From assembly GCF_900105005.1 (NCBI RefSeq), contig NZ_LT629748.1, positions 3,534,001-3,598,000 on the forward strand: a stretch of DNA of 64,000 nucleotides, in the 5' to 3' direction. How positions within the stretch are numbered: position 1 is the stretch's first letter; the number at the start of each line of letters is the position of its first letter. Positions 27,900-40,458 of this stretch are shown piece after piece. The DNA is from Halopseudomonas litoralis (GTDB lineage: Bacteria > Pseudomonadota > Gammaproteobacteria > Pseudomonadales > Pseudomonadaceae). The notes beneath the pieces were generated by a model that searched no databases, was not told where the DNA came from, and worked only from the letters and a program-made list of their open reading frames with translations. Made by a program: the position numbers and the translations under genes.

Positions 27900-28077
27900 A
27901 CACCCGTAACGTTGCCTACTGGTGACAATGGTTGTAGGCCACGATTTTCCTGCATTGTAGGCGTTTCCAAAAATGTCCATGGGTTCCCACTATGAGTGGT
28001 GACATTTCCAATGGTTTTGTCACCACACATGGATACGATATTTATTGTTTCACACATACGTGCCAGAAAACTCTTTA
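27900..28077. other. Unassigned 178-bp segment between the methyltransferase and IS3
   Basis: This stretch belongs to neither the methyltransferase nor the IS. It has short repeated motifs (GGTGACAATGG, GGTGACATTTCCAATGG, TTTGTCACCAC) including an 8-bp inverted pair GTGGTGAC/GTCACCAC at about 27993-28024. It may be the end of another transposable element, cut on its right side by the IS3 insertion. Confidence 0.4.
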
Positions 28078-28126
28078 TGAATCGCACCGGGTTTCGTGGA
28101 GGCCTCAACTCTTGAGAGAATGAGGC

Positions 28127-28465
28127 ATGAAGAAATCTAATAGCTATTCCCCTGAAGTCCGTGAACGTGCTGTGCGCATGGTTCTGGAGAACCTGAAGGA
28201 CTACCCCTCCGAATGGGCAGCCATCGAATCCATTGCGCCCAAGGTTGGCTGTGTCCCCCAGACGCTGCATGGCTGGATACGCAAACACCAGACTGATATT
28301 GGCCACCGCCCCGGCCAGACGACCGAGGAACGAGAACGCATCAAGGCTCTGGAACGCGAGAACCGGGAACTGCGCAAAGCGAACGAGATTCTGCGCCTGG
28401 CCAGTGCGTATTTTGCCCAGGCGGAGCCCGACTGGCCGGCACCCCGGCGCCGCAACAAACCCTGA
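28127..28465 (+). CDS. IS3-family transposase OrfA
   Basis: A 112-residue protein with the helix-turn-helix of IS3/IS911 OrfA ([15 protein letters not shown] and [16 protein letters not shown]) and a C-terminal leucine-zipper-like coiled coil ([20 protein letters not shown]). It binds the inverted repeats. GAGG just upstream supports ATG 28127. The orfB frame is -1 relative to it and opens before the orfA stop, so a programmed frameshift probably makes the OrfAB transposase. Confidence 0.93.
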   Translation: MKKSNSYSPEVRERAVRMVLENLKDYPSEWAAIESIAPKVGCVPQTLHGWIRKHQTDIGHRPGQTTEERERIKALERENRELRKANEILRLASAYFAQAEPDWPAPRRRNKP

Positions 28466-28548
28466 ACGCCTTCGTTGACGAGTACCGTGACCGCTACGGA
28501 GTCGAGTCGATCTGTCGGGTAATCCAGATCGCTCCGTCCGGTTATTAC

Positions 28549-29364
28549 GTGCATGCAGCCAAAGCCCGTCAACCCGAACTGCGAAGCGCTCGTGCCAAAC
28601 AGGACGAGCTGTTGAGCGATAAAATCCAGCGAGTCTGGGATGACAATATGCAGTGCTATGGCGTCGTGAAAGTCTGGAAGCAACTCAAGCGTGAGGGCAT
28701 TGATATTGCTCGCTGCACGGTACAGCGGCTGATGCGTCAACTGGGCCTGCAGGGCGTTCGTCGCGGTCATGTGATCCGCACCACCATCCCGAATGAGAAC
28801 GCGATTTGTCCGCTGGATAGGGTCCAACGCCAGTTCCATGCGGATCGACCCAATCAGCTATGGGTGTCCGACTTTACTTATGTTTCAACGTGGCAAGGCT
28901 GGCTCTACGTCGCCTTCGTGGTCGATGTATTTGCCCGGCGTATCGTTGGCTGGCGGGTGAGCAACAGCATGCGAACAGACTTCGTTCTGGATGCCCTGGA
29001 GCAAGCGCTGCACGCTCGACAGCCGAGCCGCATGGACGGCCTGATACACCATAGCGACAGGGGTAGCCAATACGTCTCCATCCGATACACCGAGCGTCTC
29101 GCTGAGGCCGGCATAGAGCCCTCTGTAGGCAGCAAAGGCGATAGCTATGACAACGCTTTGGCTGAAACCATCAACGGGTTATACAAAGCGGAGCTGATCT
29201 ATCGGCAGTCCTGGCGTAGTCGCGAAGCCGTGGAAATCGCCACTTTGAAATGGGTTCACTGGTACAACCACCAGCGTTTGCTGAGCTCGATTGGGTATAT
29301 ACCCCCGGCAGAAGCTGAGGCAAACTTCTACCAGCAACAATCCGGTCAGACCATGGCGGCCTGA
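28549..29364 (+). CDS. IS3-family transposase OrfB (DDE catalytic part)
   Basis: OrfB has the rve integrase core. The DDE residues are visible in SDFTYVSTW (first Asp), HHSDRGSQYVS (second Asp) and NALAETINGLYKAE (Glu). The N-terminal HTH_21 region (SDKIQRVWDDNMQCYGVVKV) precedes it. The listed start is a GTG at 28549, but the frame is open further upstream into the orfA overlap (SICRVIQIAPSGYY) and the natural product is most likely the OrfAB fusion. No frame damage is seen, so the element may still be mobile. Confidence 0.92.
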   Translation: MHAAKARQPELRSARAKQDELLSDKIQRVWDDNMQCYGVVKVWKQLKREGIDIARCTVQRLMRQLGLQGVRRGHVIRTTIPNENAICPLDRVQRQFHADRPNQLWVSDFTYVSTWQGWLYVAFVVDVFARRIVGWRVSNSMRTDFVLDALEQALHARQPSRMDGLIHHSDRGSQYVSIRYTERLAEAGIEPSVGSKGDSYDNALAETINGLYKAELIYRQSWRSREAVEIATLKWVHWYNHQRLLSSIGYIPPAEAEANFYQQQSGQTMAA

Positions 29365-29612
29365 CTTAAACGAAATGGCCTCCATAAAACCCGGTACGAT
29401 TCAGACGCGGTTGTAGCACCTCCAGTATTTTTCGTACTGTTTTTTACTTCATCCTCTTTTATTTGTTGATCACGGGCTTCTCTGCGCTCTTTGTTTTGTT
29501 CACGCAGGTTCTCTACCATCTGCCGGTAACGCATGCTCCCATCTTCTGCATGGACTACCGCAGTAACGTTCAGCGCAAATAAAAACATGAAAATCGTTGC
29601 TAGGGTTCTCAT
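29346..29612 (-). pseudogene. Small secreted PtrA-like protein, 3' end replaced by IS3
   Basis: The frame encodes a signal peptide (LATIFMFLFALNVTAVVHA) and a mature start AEDGSMRYRQMVENLREQNK. This matches the intact gene at 41951-42166, whose start is AEDGSMRYREMVEDLREQNK. Native sequence stops at 29404, where the IS3 right end begins; the last 19 codons are read from IS DNA, so the C-terminus has been lost. GAGAGG precedes the ATG at 29612. The resemblance to Pseudomonas PtrA-type copper-responsive proteins is from memory and weak. The product may still be secreted. Confidence 0.65.
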
Positions 29613-29740
29613 GGCTATACCTCTCATCTGAAATGGGTTTTTGGAGACTCGTTAGTATGGTACATGGCGTTACCTGTCCGGCTGGTGACGCTGCGATTAC
29701 AAAGATGTCATGCTGAAATAGATCAGCGATCCGACTTTGT

Positions 29741-29756
29741 ATTACCCCAATGTAAT
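29741..29756. promoter_or_regulatory. CopR-type box, copy 1
   Basis: ATTACCCCAATGTAAT has the inverted arms ATTAC and GTAAT around 6 bases. It lies between the divergent PtrA-like and DUF2790 genes. The same motif recurs at 42247, 50944, 53651, 53720 and 60292, always in promoter regions of copper-related genes. Confidence 0.65.
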
Positions 29757-29826
29757 GTCCGTTTCACTTTGGTGACAGAAACGGTGTGCCATCATGTGCT
29801 TTGGATAATTCTAAAGGCAGGAAAAA

Positions 29827-30162
29827 ATGAGTATTCAAACAAGAGTTGCAATGGTTTCTATTATGCTGATTTCCTCATTTGCCATGGCAGAGGGTAGTGC
29901 TGATAAAGTTTATGGATCTATGATTCAGGAAAACGAAAAGAGATGGAGAGAGTACGCACTATCGATTGATGAAAATCCGCCTGAAACCGTGCATTACCGC
30001 TATGGGATGGATGTAGATATTGAGCGTGTCATACATATTACATCAACACGCATTGGCTGCGGTGTAATGCCTGCCCAGATGACGTACAAAGATTCCAACG
30101 GGAATCTAAATATACTTGAGTATCGAGCCTCTGGCACGAAGTGCCCAGGGCAGGGAGGGTGA
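29827..30162 (+). CDS. DUF2790 small secreted protein, copy 1
   Basis: A 111-residue precursor with a signal peptide ending SSFAMA. The mature part has the DUF2790 features: a Y-R-Y-G-M-D-V-D-I-E-R-V stretch, IGCGVMPAQMTYKDSNG, and LEYRASGTKCPGQGG with two cysteines that may form a disulfide. It is a clear paralogue of the gene at 42418-42747. DUF2790 proteins are small periplasmic proteins largely confined to Pseudomonas and are often copper-induced; their biochemical role is unknown. An AGGA site precedes ATG 29827, and a CopR-type box lies 71 bases upstream. Confidence 0.83.
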   Translation: MSIQTRVAMVSIMLISSFAMAEGSADKVYGSMIQENEKRWREYALSIDENPPETVHYRYGMDVDIERVIHITSTRIGCGVMPAQMTYKDSNGNLNILEYRASGTKCPGQGG

Positions 30163-30251
30163 TTTACATTTTTTTATTTATGCGACCTGGTTTGGACACG
30201 CAGTTGCCGTGACGACCATGTATTGACAGCGCATTTTCATGCTTATAGCTT

Positions 30252-30316
30252 GGCGGCCGCAATAGCTGAGTGCCTCTGCCCCCGGCAAGGTGTTGTACTC
30301 AGCTATTACGGCCGCC
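30252..30316. repeat. Long inverted repeat (20-bp arms, 25-base loop)
   Basis: The left arm GGCGGCCGCAATAGCTGAGT (30252-30271) pairs with 30297-30316 with one mismatch. It sits between the convergent DUF2790 and DUF3147 genes, so it could end both transcripts, but it has no T-run. Its size is unusual for a plain terminator. Confidence 0.7.
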
Positions 30317-30341
30317 GCTCACCAGACTACCTATTGATCTA

Positions 30342-30692
30342 TCAAAGCAGCTCTAATCCAAAGCGTCGTGCCACAAACGTAAACACGATGAAGCATACGC
30401 ACGTTGCTAATACATAACCCATGAGGGCCAGCCAGAAGCCGAATCGTGACATGAGAGCGGGAAAAACAAGCATCGCTGGCAGCGTCGGGATTACATACCA
30501 GAAGGTGTACCATGCATGATTGGCAATTTTCTGGTCTGGCTGCTGCTCAACATGCAGCCAAATCAAGGTCAGCACAGTGACCATTGGAAGCGCTGCGATT
30601 AGACCACCGATACGATCACTGTACTTTGCCGCTTCAGACACCAGAATCACCATGAGCGCAGTGATCAAATACTTAGTGTAGATTCAAGTCAT
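30342..30692 (-). pseudogene. DUF3147 membrane protein with a TGA at codon 3
   Basis: The 108-residue open part has four hydrophobic segments and the DUF3147 pattern (SEAAKYSDRIGGLIAALPMVTVLTLIWLH, NHAWYTFWYVIPTLP). Directly upstream in frame are ATG (30690-30692), ACT and TGA, then ATC TAC ACT AAG TAT, which continues the family N-terminus. A good GGAG site precedes that ATG. DUF3147 proteins usually begin with a short M-x-W stretch here, so TGA probably replaces TGG. Translation could restart at the TTG at 30668, giving an almost complete protein. Function of the family is unknown. Confidence 0.7.
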
Positions 30693-30795
30693 GGTGTTCT
30701 CCGTCTGAACCTAAACTTGAAGCCAGCCTTCAACCACAGCGGCACCGTATTGTCTTTTCCAAGACAGCAATCCTTTATAGTTGCCTCCCCTGGTC

Positions 30796-30957
30796 TCAAT
30801 CGTTTCGCCGGCCATATACCTTCAGCTTACGGCGCTCCGGTTGAGCAGTCCTATGGACTTCGACAGCGTTCGTGTCTTTGCTTGCATCAGGATTGATGAT
30901 GCTCATCGCAACCTGGAGGTCGAGTCCGTATTCGTGGATTAGTTGCTGGAATTTGGC
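30796..30957 (-). pseudogene. Unidentified C-terminal protein fragment
   Basis: A 53-codon frame ends in TGA and reads AKFQQLIHEYGLDLQVAMSI, then INPDASKDTN, then VHRTAQPERRKLKVYGRRND. The charged, coding-like composition suggests the tail of a real protein, but a TAA directly upstream and no start with a ribosome-binding site mean it is a remnant or chance. I do not recognise the family. Confidence 0.3.
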
Positions 30958-31024
30958 TTAGAATTCCAATTATTTTTGCAAGATTTTGTCTTGAAGGAAA
31001 ATCTTGAGTCTTGTCTTCTCTTCT

Positions 31025-31237
31025 TCAATTCGACGCTCGTTTATCACGATATTCAGCAAGGATTGAGTGATGCATAACGACTCCAGTTAACAAAACATAA
31101 ACGTACCGTACCAAAAATACTCGGATAGCCAAGTAGCTACCACGTTTTCCACTGATCAGCAGGTTGTTGAAGTCTGCCAGCAGGTGCGACAGCTTGCGGT
31201 TTTTGGCTAGAGGCTGATGTTCCAGAACATGGCGCAA
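31025..31237 (-). CDS. Hypothetical 70-residue protein after czcD
   Basis: The frame starts at TTG and encodes LAKNRKLSHLLADFNNLLIS near its start and a hydrophobic helix (YLAIRVFLVRYVYVLLTGVV). A TGA lies just upstream. It follows czcD on the same strand after 33 bases. It may be the end of a decayed membrane protein gene. I do not recognise it, and expression is doubtful. Confidence 0.3.
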   Translation of the reverse strand: MRHVLEHQPLAKNRKLSHLLADFNNLLISGKRGSYLAIRVFLVRYVYVLLTGVVMHHSILAEYRDKRASN

Positions 31238-31270
31238 TCAGGAATAGGCCTTCTGACCGGCTTCTCTTAT

Positions 31271-32173
31271 TCAGTGCCCATATGTTTTCGCATCACCACA
31301 CTCTCTCGACCGGGACTCCACTTCCAAGGTGGTATGGTTGATAGAGAATTCGTTATTTAGCATGTTTTTCACGTCATTTTTTATCGCTTCACTTCGATTA
31401 GTTAGTGTACCTTCAATCACAATATGGGCCTCAAGCGATGTCCGGTGCTCATCTATAGGCCATATGTGCAGGTGGTGCATGCCACAGACACCTGGAATGG
31501 CTAATGATCTGGATATTATTTCTTGAGGGTTTATATCTTTTGGTGTGGCAGACATGAGTATGCGTATTGCACCACCTATTTCTTTGAACGCTTGCCATAA
31601 TATATATCCAGCTATCATTAGCGTTATCAGTGGGTCTACGATCACCCAGTCATACAAGATTATCAAGGTGCCTGCAATGATGACGGCGATGGATCCCAAT
31701 GCATCGGACACGTTGTGTAAAAAGGCCGCCCGAATGTTTATGCTGGACTTTGATAACGAATAGGTCAGCATGGCCGTTATCGTATCAACAACTAAAGCGA
31801 AAGCTGCGATAATCACCACTGCCCACCCTTGGACGGGCTGAGGTTCTATGAAGCGAAATACTGCTTCGTAAATCAGGTAAAGACCGATCACTATCAGAGT
31901 GGTGTAGTTTATTAGCGCGGCTATCAGCTCAGCTCGGACGTAACCGAATGTCCATTCTTCATTTGCTGGGCGCCGAGCAATTCGCCTGGCGATGTAAGCG
32001 ATGGCCATAGAGATGGCGTCGCTTAGGTTATGAATTGCATCGGCAACCAGCGAGAGGCTTCCTGACAATATCCCCCCCGCTATCTGGACCAAGGTTAAGG
32101 CAAGATTAACGGCGATAGCCCACCAGACGCGTTTATCACCAGCCTGATCATTAGGTAGGTGTTGATGTGCCAC
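31271..32173 (-). CDS. czcD: CzcD-type cation diffusion facilitator (Zn/Cd/Co exporter)
   Basis: CDF proteins export Zn2+ or related cations from the cytoplasm in exchange for protons. The 300-residue protein has six membrane segments. The zinc-site motifs are DAIHNLSD (helix 2) and HNVSD (helix 5), followed by the cytoplasmic dimer domain with HHLHIWPIDEHRTSLEAHIV. The GTG at 32173 has GGAGG 4 bases upstream; an in-frame GTG at 32188 has no site. It lies 93 bases after czcA on the same strand, so it probably ends the czcRSCBAD run. Confidence 0.9.
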   Translation of the reverse strand: MAHQHLPNDQAGDKRVWWAIAVNLALTLVQIAGGILSGSLSLVADAIHNLSDAISMAIAYIARRIARRPANEEWTFGYVRAELIAALINYTTLIVIGLYLIYEAVFRFIEPQPVQGWAVVIIAAFALVVDTITAMLTYSLSKSSINIRAAFLHNVSDALGSIAVIIAGTLIILYDWVIVDPLITLMIAGYILWQAFKEIGGAIRILMSATPKDINPQEIISRSLAIPGVCGMHHLHIWPIDEHRTSLEAHIVIEGTLTNRSEAIKNDVKNMLNNEFSINHTTLEVESRSRECGDAKTYGH

Positions 32174-32266
32174 GTTGCCTCCGGTCACTAGTGAAAACGT
32201 CGATTTTGTATCGGTTGTTTCGCATTTGTGGGTGTGCCCTATTATCTTGCCGTGTCGAACTCGACG

Positions 32267-36645
<4,379 letters not shown>

Positions 36646-36670
36646 GGTTCAATAATCCTGTATTCGTTGA

Positions 36671-36853
36671 TTAACGCTTGTGCACAGCCTGAAAGTAGTC
36701 GGCGCTGTCAACGTAGCTATAGCCGCCGCGCTCATCGACTCGCCTGGTAAGATCGAGTGTTCTGGTCAGATATGGCAGTACCGTATGGCGTAGCTTCTCA
36801 ATGACGGTGATGTTTCGTTTTGAGGCTTGCAACGGTCCGGCAATTAACCATAA
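36671..36853 (-). pseudogene. Unidentified coding remnant between czcC and czcB
   Basis: About 57 sense codons in one frame read IAGPLQASKRNITVIEKLRH, then TVLPYLTRTLDLTRR, then RGGYSYVDSADYFQAVHKR before TAA. There is no start codon with a ribosome-binding site, since a TAA lies immediately upstream. The composition looks protein-like, so it may be a decayed small gene of the czc operon. I do not recognise it. Confidence 0.35.
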
Positions 36854-36868
36854 AACTTAAATATCGAA

Positions 36869-38155
36869 TTAACGGCCTTCCAGTGGCTGACCTGTAAGTT
36901 GTTCAATTAATGCTTGGTTCAACAGTATTGAAGACGCTGTCTCGATGAGCGAGTGACGGGCAGATAGAAGATCAGCCTGAGCAGCGTTCCATTCCAGATA
37001 ACTGTAGCGGCCTCTTTCATAGCCTTCTCGTGTTAAGCTTAGGGCCTCAGTTAAATCAGGAATTATCTGTTTATTTATGACCCGAAATGCTTCCAGGTAT
37101 TGTTTTCGTGTTTGGTAAGCTTCAAATAGCTGCGCACGAAGTCTGAGCAATGCATTGTCTTTTCGATACAGTACTTCTTCCTGTGCGGCTAAAGCAGACC
37201 GTACTTGTCCGCGGTTTCGTTTACCTGAAAATAGTGGAATCGATGCGCTGGCAACCACGGAAAAATCGTTTGTTGCCTCCAGGCGGCGGGCACCGATAGC
37301 CCAGCGAATATCGCTATCAGCTTGGCTTTGAGCCAGTTGAACCTCTGCCTCTCGAACTCGCTGTTCATTGGCGAACACTTCGATGTTTGGGTTGTTGGCT
37401 GTACGTTCGAATAGACTCTCGAAGCTGCCGGAGGCTTCGAATCGAAACAAATCGCCGTGGAGGCGCGAATAATCTGCCGTCGTCTCGCCCCAACTTGCTG
37501 CTAGATTCGCTTTTTGAACCTCGTAATTCGCGGTGAGATTTGCCAGCTCAATCCGGGATTCCGCAAGCGCCGCTTTCGCACGAAAAACGTCCGCTTCAGA
37601 AGTCGCGCCTTGCTGTGCCCGCCGCGCGACGGTTTCATAGCTGGCCTCGGATATGTCAACGGCTTCAGCTGAGACGCGAATCTTTTCCTGAATAGCTAAC
37701 GTGGAGATGAACGTCTGAGTGACCCTTCCGAGCAGGTCCAGTACGTCGGCCCGCCGTTCTGCTTCAACCAAATCATACTCGGCGTCGACAATGCCGATGC
37801 GGGCTTGGCGCTTGCCGCCCATCTCCAGAACGGATGATAGCGAGAGCGTGTATTCGGCAGTGTCGACTCCTTGATCTCCACTACCCACAATCCCTTCTGT
37901 TTCCAGGCCCAGCTCGTAAGCGGGTAGCTGCCCAGCGGTCATACGACTTCCGTCCAATGCTCTGATGCGAAGATCGAAGATCGGCAGATCCGGATTGCGG
38001 GCTATGGCGTGAGATATCGCTTCGCCCAATGACAACGAATTGTCAGTCTGCGCATGTGCAGACGGGATCGCTAACCAGGCGATTATGATAGCGAAACACA
38101 AAAGCCCACACTGTTTCGGTTTCTTTGGTCGGGCATTACCTGGTTCACCACGCAT
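36869..38155 (-). CDS. czcC: CzcC-type outer-membrane efflux protein
   Basis: CzcC is the TolC-fold outer-membrane channel of CzcCBA. The 428-residue precursor has a signal peptide (LLCFAIIIAWLAIPSAHA), two outer-membrane-factor repeats with long helices (for example RRAQQGATSEADVFRAKAAL at about residues 180-199 and a second one near 380), and the SVVASASIPLFSGKRNRGQ strand segment. It is the first pump gene of the czc operon and lies 48 bases after czcS on the same strand, so pump and regulators may be co-transcribed. Confidence 0.92.
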   Translation of the reverse strand: MRGEPGNARPKKPKQCGLLCFAIIIAWLAIPSAHAQTDNSLSLGEAISHAIARNPDLPIFDLRIRALDGSRMTAGQLPAYELGLETEGIVGSGDQGVDTAEYTLSLSSVLEMGGKRQARIGIVDAEYDLVEAERRADVLDLLGRVTQTFISTLAIQEKIRVSAEAVDISEASYETVARRAQQGATSEADVFRAKAALAESRIELANLTANYEVQKANLAASWGETTADYSRLHGDLFRFEASGSFESLFERTANNPNIEVFANEQRVREAEVQLAQSQADSDIRWAIGARRLEATNDFSVVASASIPLFSGKRNRGQVRSALAAQEEVLYRKDNALLRLRAQLFEAYQTRKQYLEAFRVINKQIIPDLTEALSLTREGYERGRYSYLEWNAAQADLLSARHSLIETASSILLNQALIEQLTGQPLEGR

Positions 38156-38203
38156 GTTTACTCTCCAAACTGTTGTCTAGGTCAGGACTGATTGCTTCGT
38201 TAC

Positions 38204-39604
38204 TCAATGTGGCTTCGGGAACCATAAATGGAATACCGTAGGGCCTGATGTACTGGTATCTACAGTGACGCTGCCTTGGTGGAACTCCATAATTGACTGA
38301 ACCATAGCCAGACCAAGGCCAATCCCCCCCTCAGCTCGGGCGCGGCCACTATCAACACGATAAAAACGTTTGAAGATGTTGCGTACATGTTGTTCGGAAA
38401 TACCGGCACCTTCATTGGATACAGACAGCGATACTTGGTTGTTACGATCTCTGACTTTGATGGATACAGTACTGTCTACAGGTGCGTGTCTTATGGCATT
38501 GGATAGTAAGTTGGAAATTGCTCTCTGAATCATGAGCTTGTCACCTACAATAAAGCTGTCCGAATCGCCATCCAATACTGACAATCTAACCTTCTTTTCT
38601 TCTGCAATCGCAATAAATAAGCTAACTATATGGATGGCTTCTTTGTTCAATGACTGTGTGTCAAAGCCGGTGGTGTCTGACTGCGTGGTTTGTGCAAGAT
38701 AGAGCATGTCAGAAACAATGCGGGAAACTCGTTCGAGCTCCTCTACACATGATTCCAATGTTTCCTTGTACTGACTAGACGTCCTATCTCTTGATAGTGC
38801 TACTTGGGCTTTGCCCATCAAATTTGTAATCGGGGAGCGCAGCTCATGGGCCAAATCGTCCGAAAAGTCGGAAAGTTGCTGTACCCCGTTCTCAAGCCGT
38901 TCCAGCATTAGATTTACGCTGTCGGCAAGCTTATTCAATTCTGATGGAAGACCCTGACATTTTATTCTTCCTTTAAGCTCGTTCGTGGTAACGGCTGATG
39001 TTAAATCGCGGAAGGTGTTAAGAGGGGCTAGGCCACGTTTCACGATCCACCATGCTCCCATTCCAATAATGATTAAAAAAATTGGCAGAGCCATTAAAGT
39101 GGAGTTTCGGTAAGCAGCAAGTAAATGAATGTCTTCTACACGGTCACTAATTAATGTTAACTGTATTTCTTCATTGCTTTCAGGAATCCGAAAACTGGCA
39201 TTGGCTATTAATATATTAACTCCGTCTTGATTGAAACTGCTCGTATAATGGTCACGCCCTTTGTTGCATTGGATGAAATTGGTTATAGCTCTGGGAACCA
39301 GGCCAACGGTGAATTCAGGACTATCTGACTTGTCGGCGCCGCATACTAACAAGCTCAGTTCTGGGTGCCCGGAAATAAGATCACCCATCTTGTGTGGGCT
39401 GATATCTCCGATTGCCGCTGGGCTAAATTCTAATATGCTGTGCTCAATTTGTTCTAGTTTTTGTTCGAGCTTGGACTCGGCAATTATTTCCAGTTGAGAG
39501 CGCAATGCCAACCATGATTGGCTGAAAATAAGAACTACTAGAGCCGACCCCATTATGCTGACGGCAAGCCCTATACGTAGTGACAGACTGAGCGGCTTAT
39601 TCAC
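38204..39604 (-). CDS. czcS: Heavy-metal sensor histidine kinase CzcS
   Basis: A 466-residue membrane kinase. It has a membrane helix at about residues 12-32, a periplasmic metal-sensing domain with two cysteines (LVCGADKS and IQCNKGRD), a second helix at about 172-190, HAMP, the HisKA box with His253 (DLAHELRSPITNL), and the ATPase domain (NLLSNAIRHA, VSNEGAGI, GGIGLGLAM). The stop of czcR overlaps its start by four bases. With its place before czcCBA it most likely senses periplasmic zinc or cadmium. The gene is clearly AT-richer than the core genome, a sign of transfer. Confidence 0.9.
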   Translation of the reverse strand: MNKPLSLSLRIGLAVSIMGSALVVLIFSQSWLALRSQLEIIAESKLEQKLEQIEHSILEFSPAAIGDISPHKMGDLISGHPELSLLVCGADKSDSPEFTVGLVPRAITNFIQCNKGRDHYTSSFNQDGVNILIANASFRIPESNEEIQLTLISDRVEDIHLLAAYRNSTLMALPIFLIIIGMGAWWIVKRGLAPLNTFRDLTSAVTTNELKGRIKCQGLPSELNKLADSVNLMLERLENGVQQLSDFSDDLAHELRSPITNLMGKAQVALSRDRTSSQYKETLESCVEELERVSRIVSDMLYLAQTTQSDTTGFDTQSLNKEAIHIVSLFIAIAEEKKVRLSVLDGDSDSFIVGDKLMIQRAISNLLSNAIRHAPVDSTVSIKVRDRNNQVSLSVSNEGAGISEQHVRNIFKRFYRVDSGRARAEGGIGLGLAMVQSIMEFHQGSVTVDTSTSGPTVFHLWFPKPH

Positions 39605-40275
39605 GTCCGATCCTCAAGGACATATCCGACTCCGCGTAGAGTATGGATCAGTTTCTTATCGAAGGGCTCGTCAATTTTTGCACGAAGCCTGCGAATGAAT
39701 ACGTCCACGACATTGGTATCACAGTCAAAATTTATATCCCAGACTAGGGAGGTTATTTGAGTTCGCGTCATAACAACGCCTGGATTGCGCATTAATAGCT
39801 GTAAAAGAGAAAATTCTTTCCCAGTCAGATCAATACGTAGCCCGGCTCGATATGCGCGGTGACCGATGTGGTCAAGCGTCAGATCAGCAACATTCAATGA
39901 ATCGTTTTCGGTTATTTTTTCACTTCTTCTTAATAGCGATCTGATTCTTGCAACCAGTTCTGGGAATTCGAACGGCTTTACGAGATAGTCATCAGCACCC
40001 AAATCGAGACCTTTGACCTTACTTGAAAGTCTTCCGCTTGCAGTTAACATCATCACGCGGGCGTCGCTTGTGCGGCGTATTTCTTTTAATACAGTCCAAC
40101 CATCTGCGCCAGGCAAGTTAACATCCAGAATTACCAGGCTGAAATCATGGTTTTTGAATATATGTAGGCCGTCAATACCATTCAAGGCAACTTCGACGGT
40201 GTAGCCGCATTCGCTGAGCCCTTGGTGGAGATATTCCGCTGTTTTAATCTCGTCTTCAATAATCAGGACTCTCAT
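39601..40275 (-). CDS. czcR: OmpR-family response regulator CzcR
   Basis: A 224-residue regulator with a receiver domain (acidic EDE at residues 7-9, Asp51 in VILDVNLPG, Lys in YLVKPFEF) and a winged-helix domain (about 125-222; LTGKEFSLLQLLMRNPG and [13 protein letters not shown]). It is the partner of CzcS, four-base overlap. It should activate czcCBA and itself on metal stress. The promoter region is only 183 bases long because the IS5 element ends there, so control of czcRS may have been altered by the insertion. Confidence 0.92.
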   Translation of the reverse strand: MRVLIIEDEIKTAEYLHQGLSECGYTVEVALNGIDGLHIFKNHDFSLVILDVNLPGADGWTVLKEIRRTSDARVMMLTASGRLSSKVKGLDLGADDYLVKPFEFPELVARIRSLLRRSEKITENDSLNVADLTLDHIGHRAYRAGLRIDLTGKEFSLLQLLMRNPGVVMTRTQITSLVWDINFDCDTNVVDVFIRRLRAKIDEPFDKKLIHTLRGVGYVLEDRT

Positions 40276-40458
40276 GGATATACCTTGGCTACAGTTTCAG
40301 TTATGGCGCTTAGTCTTACGATTTAATTTTGATTTCAGGTTTCATTATTTCATACCTTCGAAAGACTTTTTGATCTTCGGTCATCCTCGTTCTGAGGAAA
40401 CACACTGAGTCTGACAGGAAGCATCCATTATGCACGCGAAGGCTGACGATAAAATTAG

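Larger units (their letters stand above)
28078..29403 (+). mobile_element. IS3-family insertion sequence (1326 bp)
   Basis: The element is bounded by imperfect inverted repeats of about 27 bp: TGAATCGCACCGGG at the left and the complement of TGAATCGTACCGGG at the right, with 3 mismatches. The ends are TG...CA as in the family. It carries orfA and orfB in the -1 frame relation. No matching 3-4 bp target duplication is seen (left flank TTA, right flank GAC), so the flanks probably come from different insertion events. Confidence 0.9.
30693..31270. other. 578-bp region with gene debris
   Basis: No intact gene of known type is seen between the DUF3147 gene and czcD. It holds an open C-terminal fragment (30796-30957, -) and a 70-codon frame (31025-31237, -), both described separately. 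The remainder shows no recognisable signal. Confidence 0.5.
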
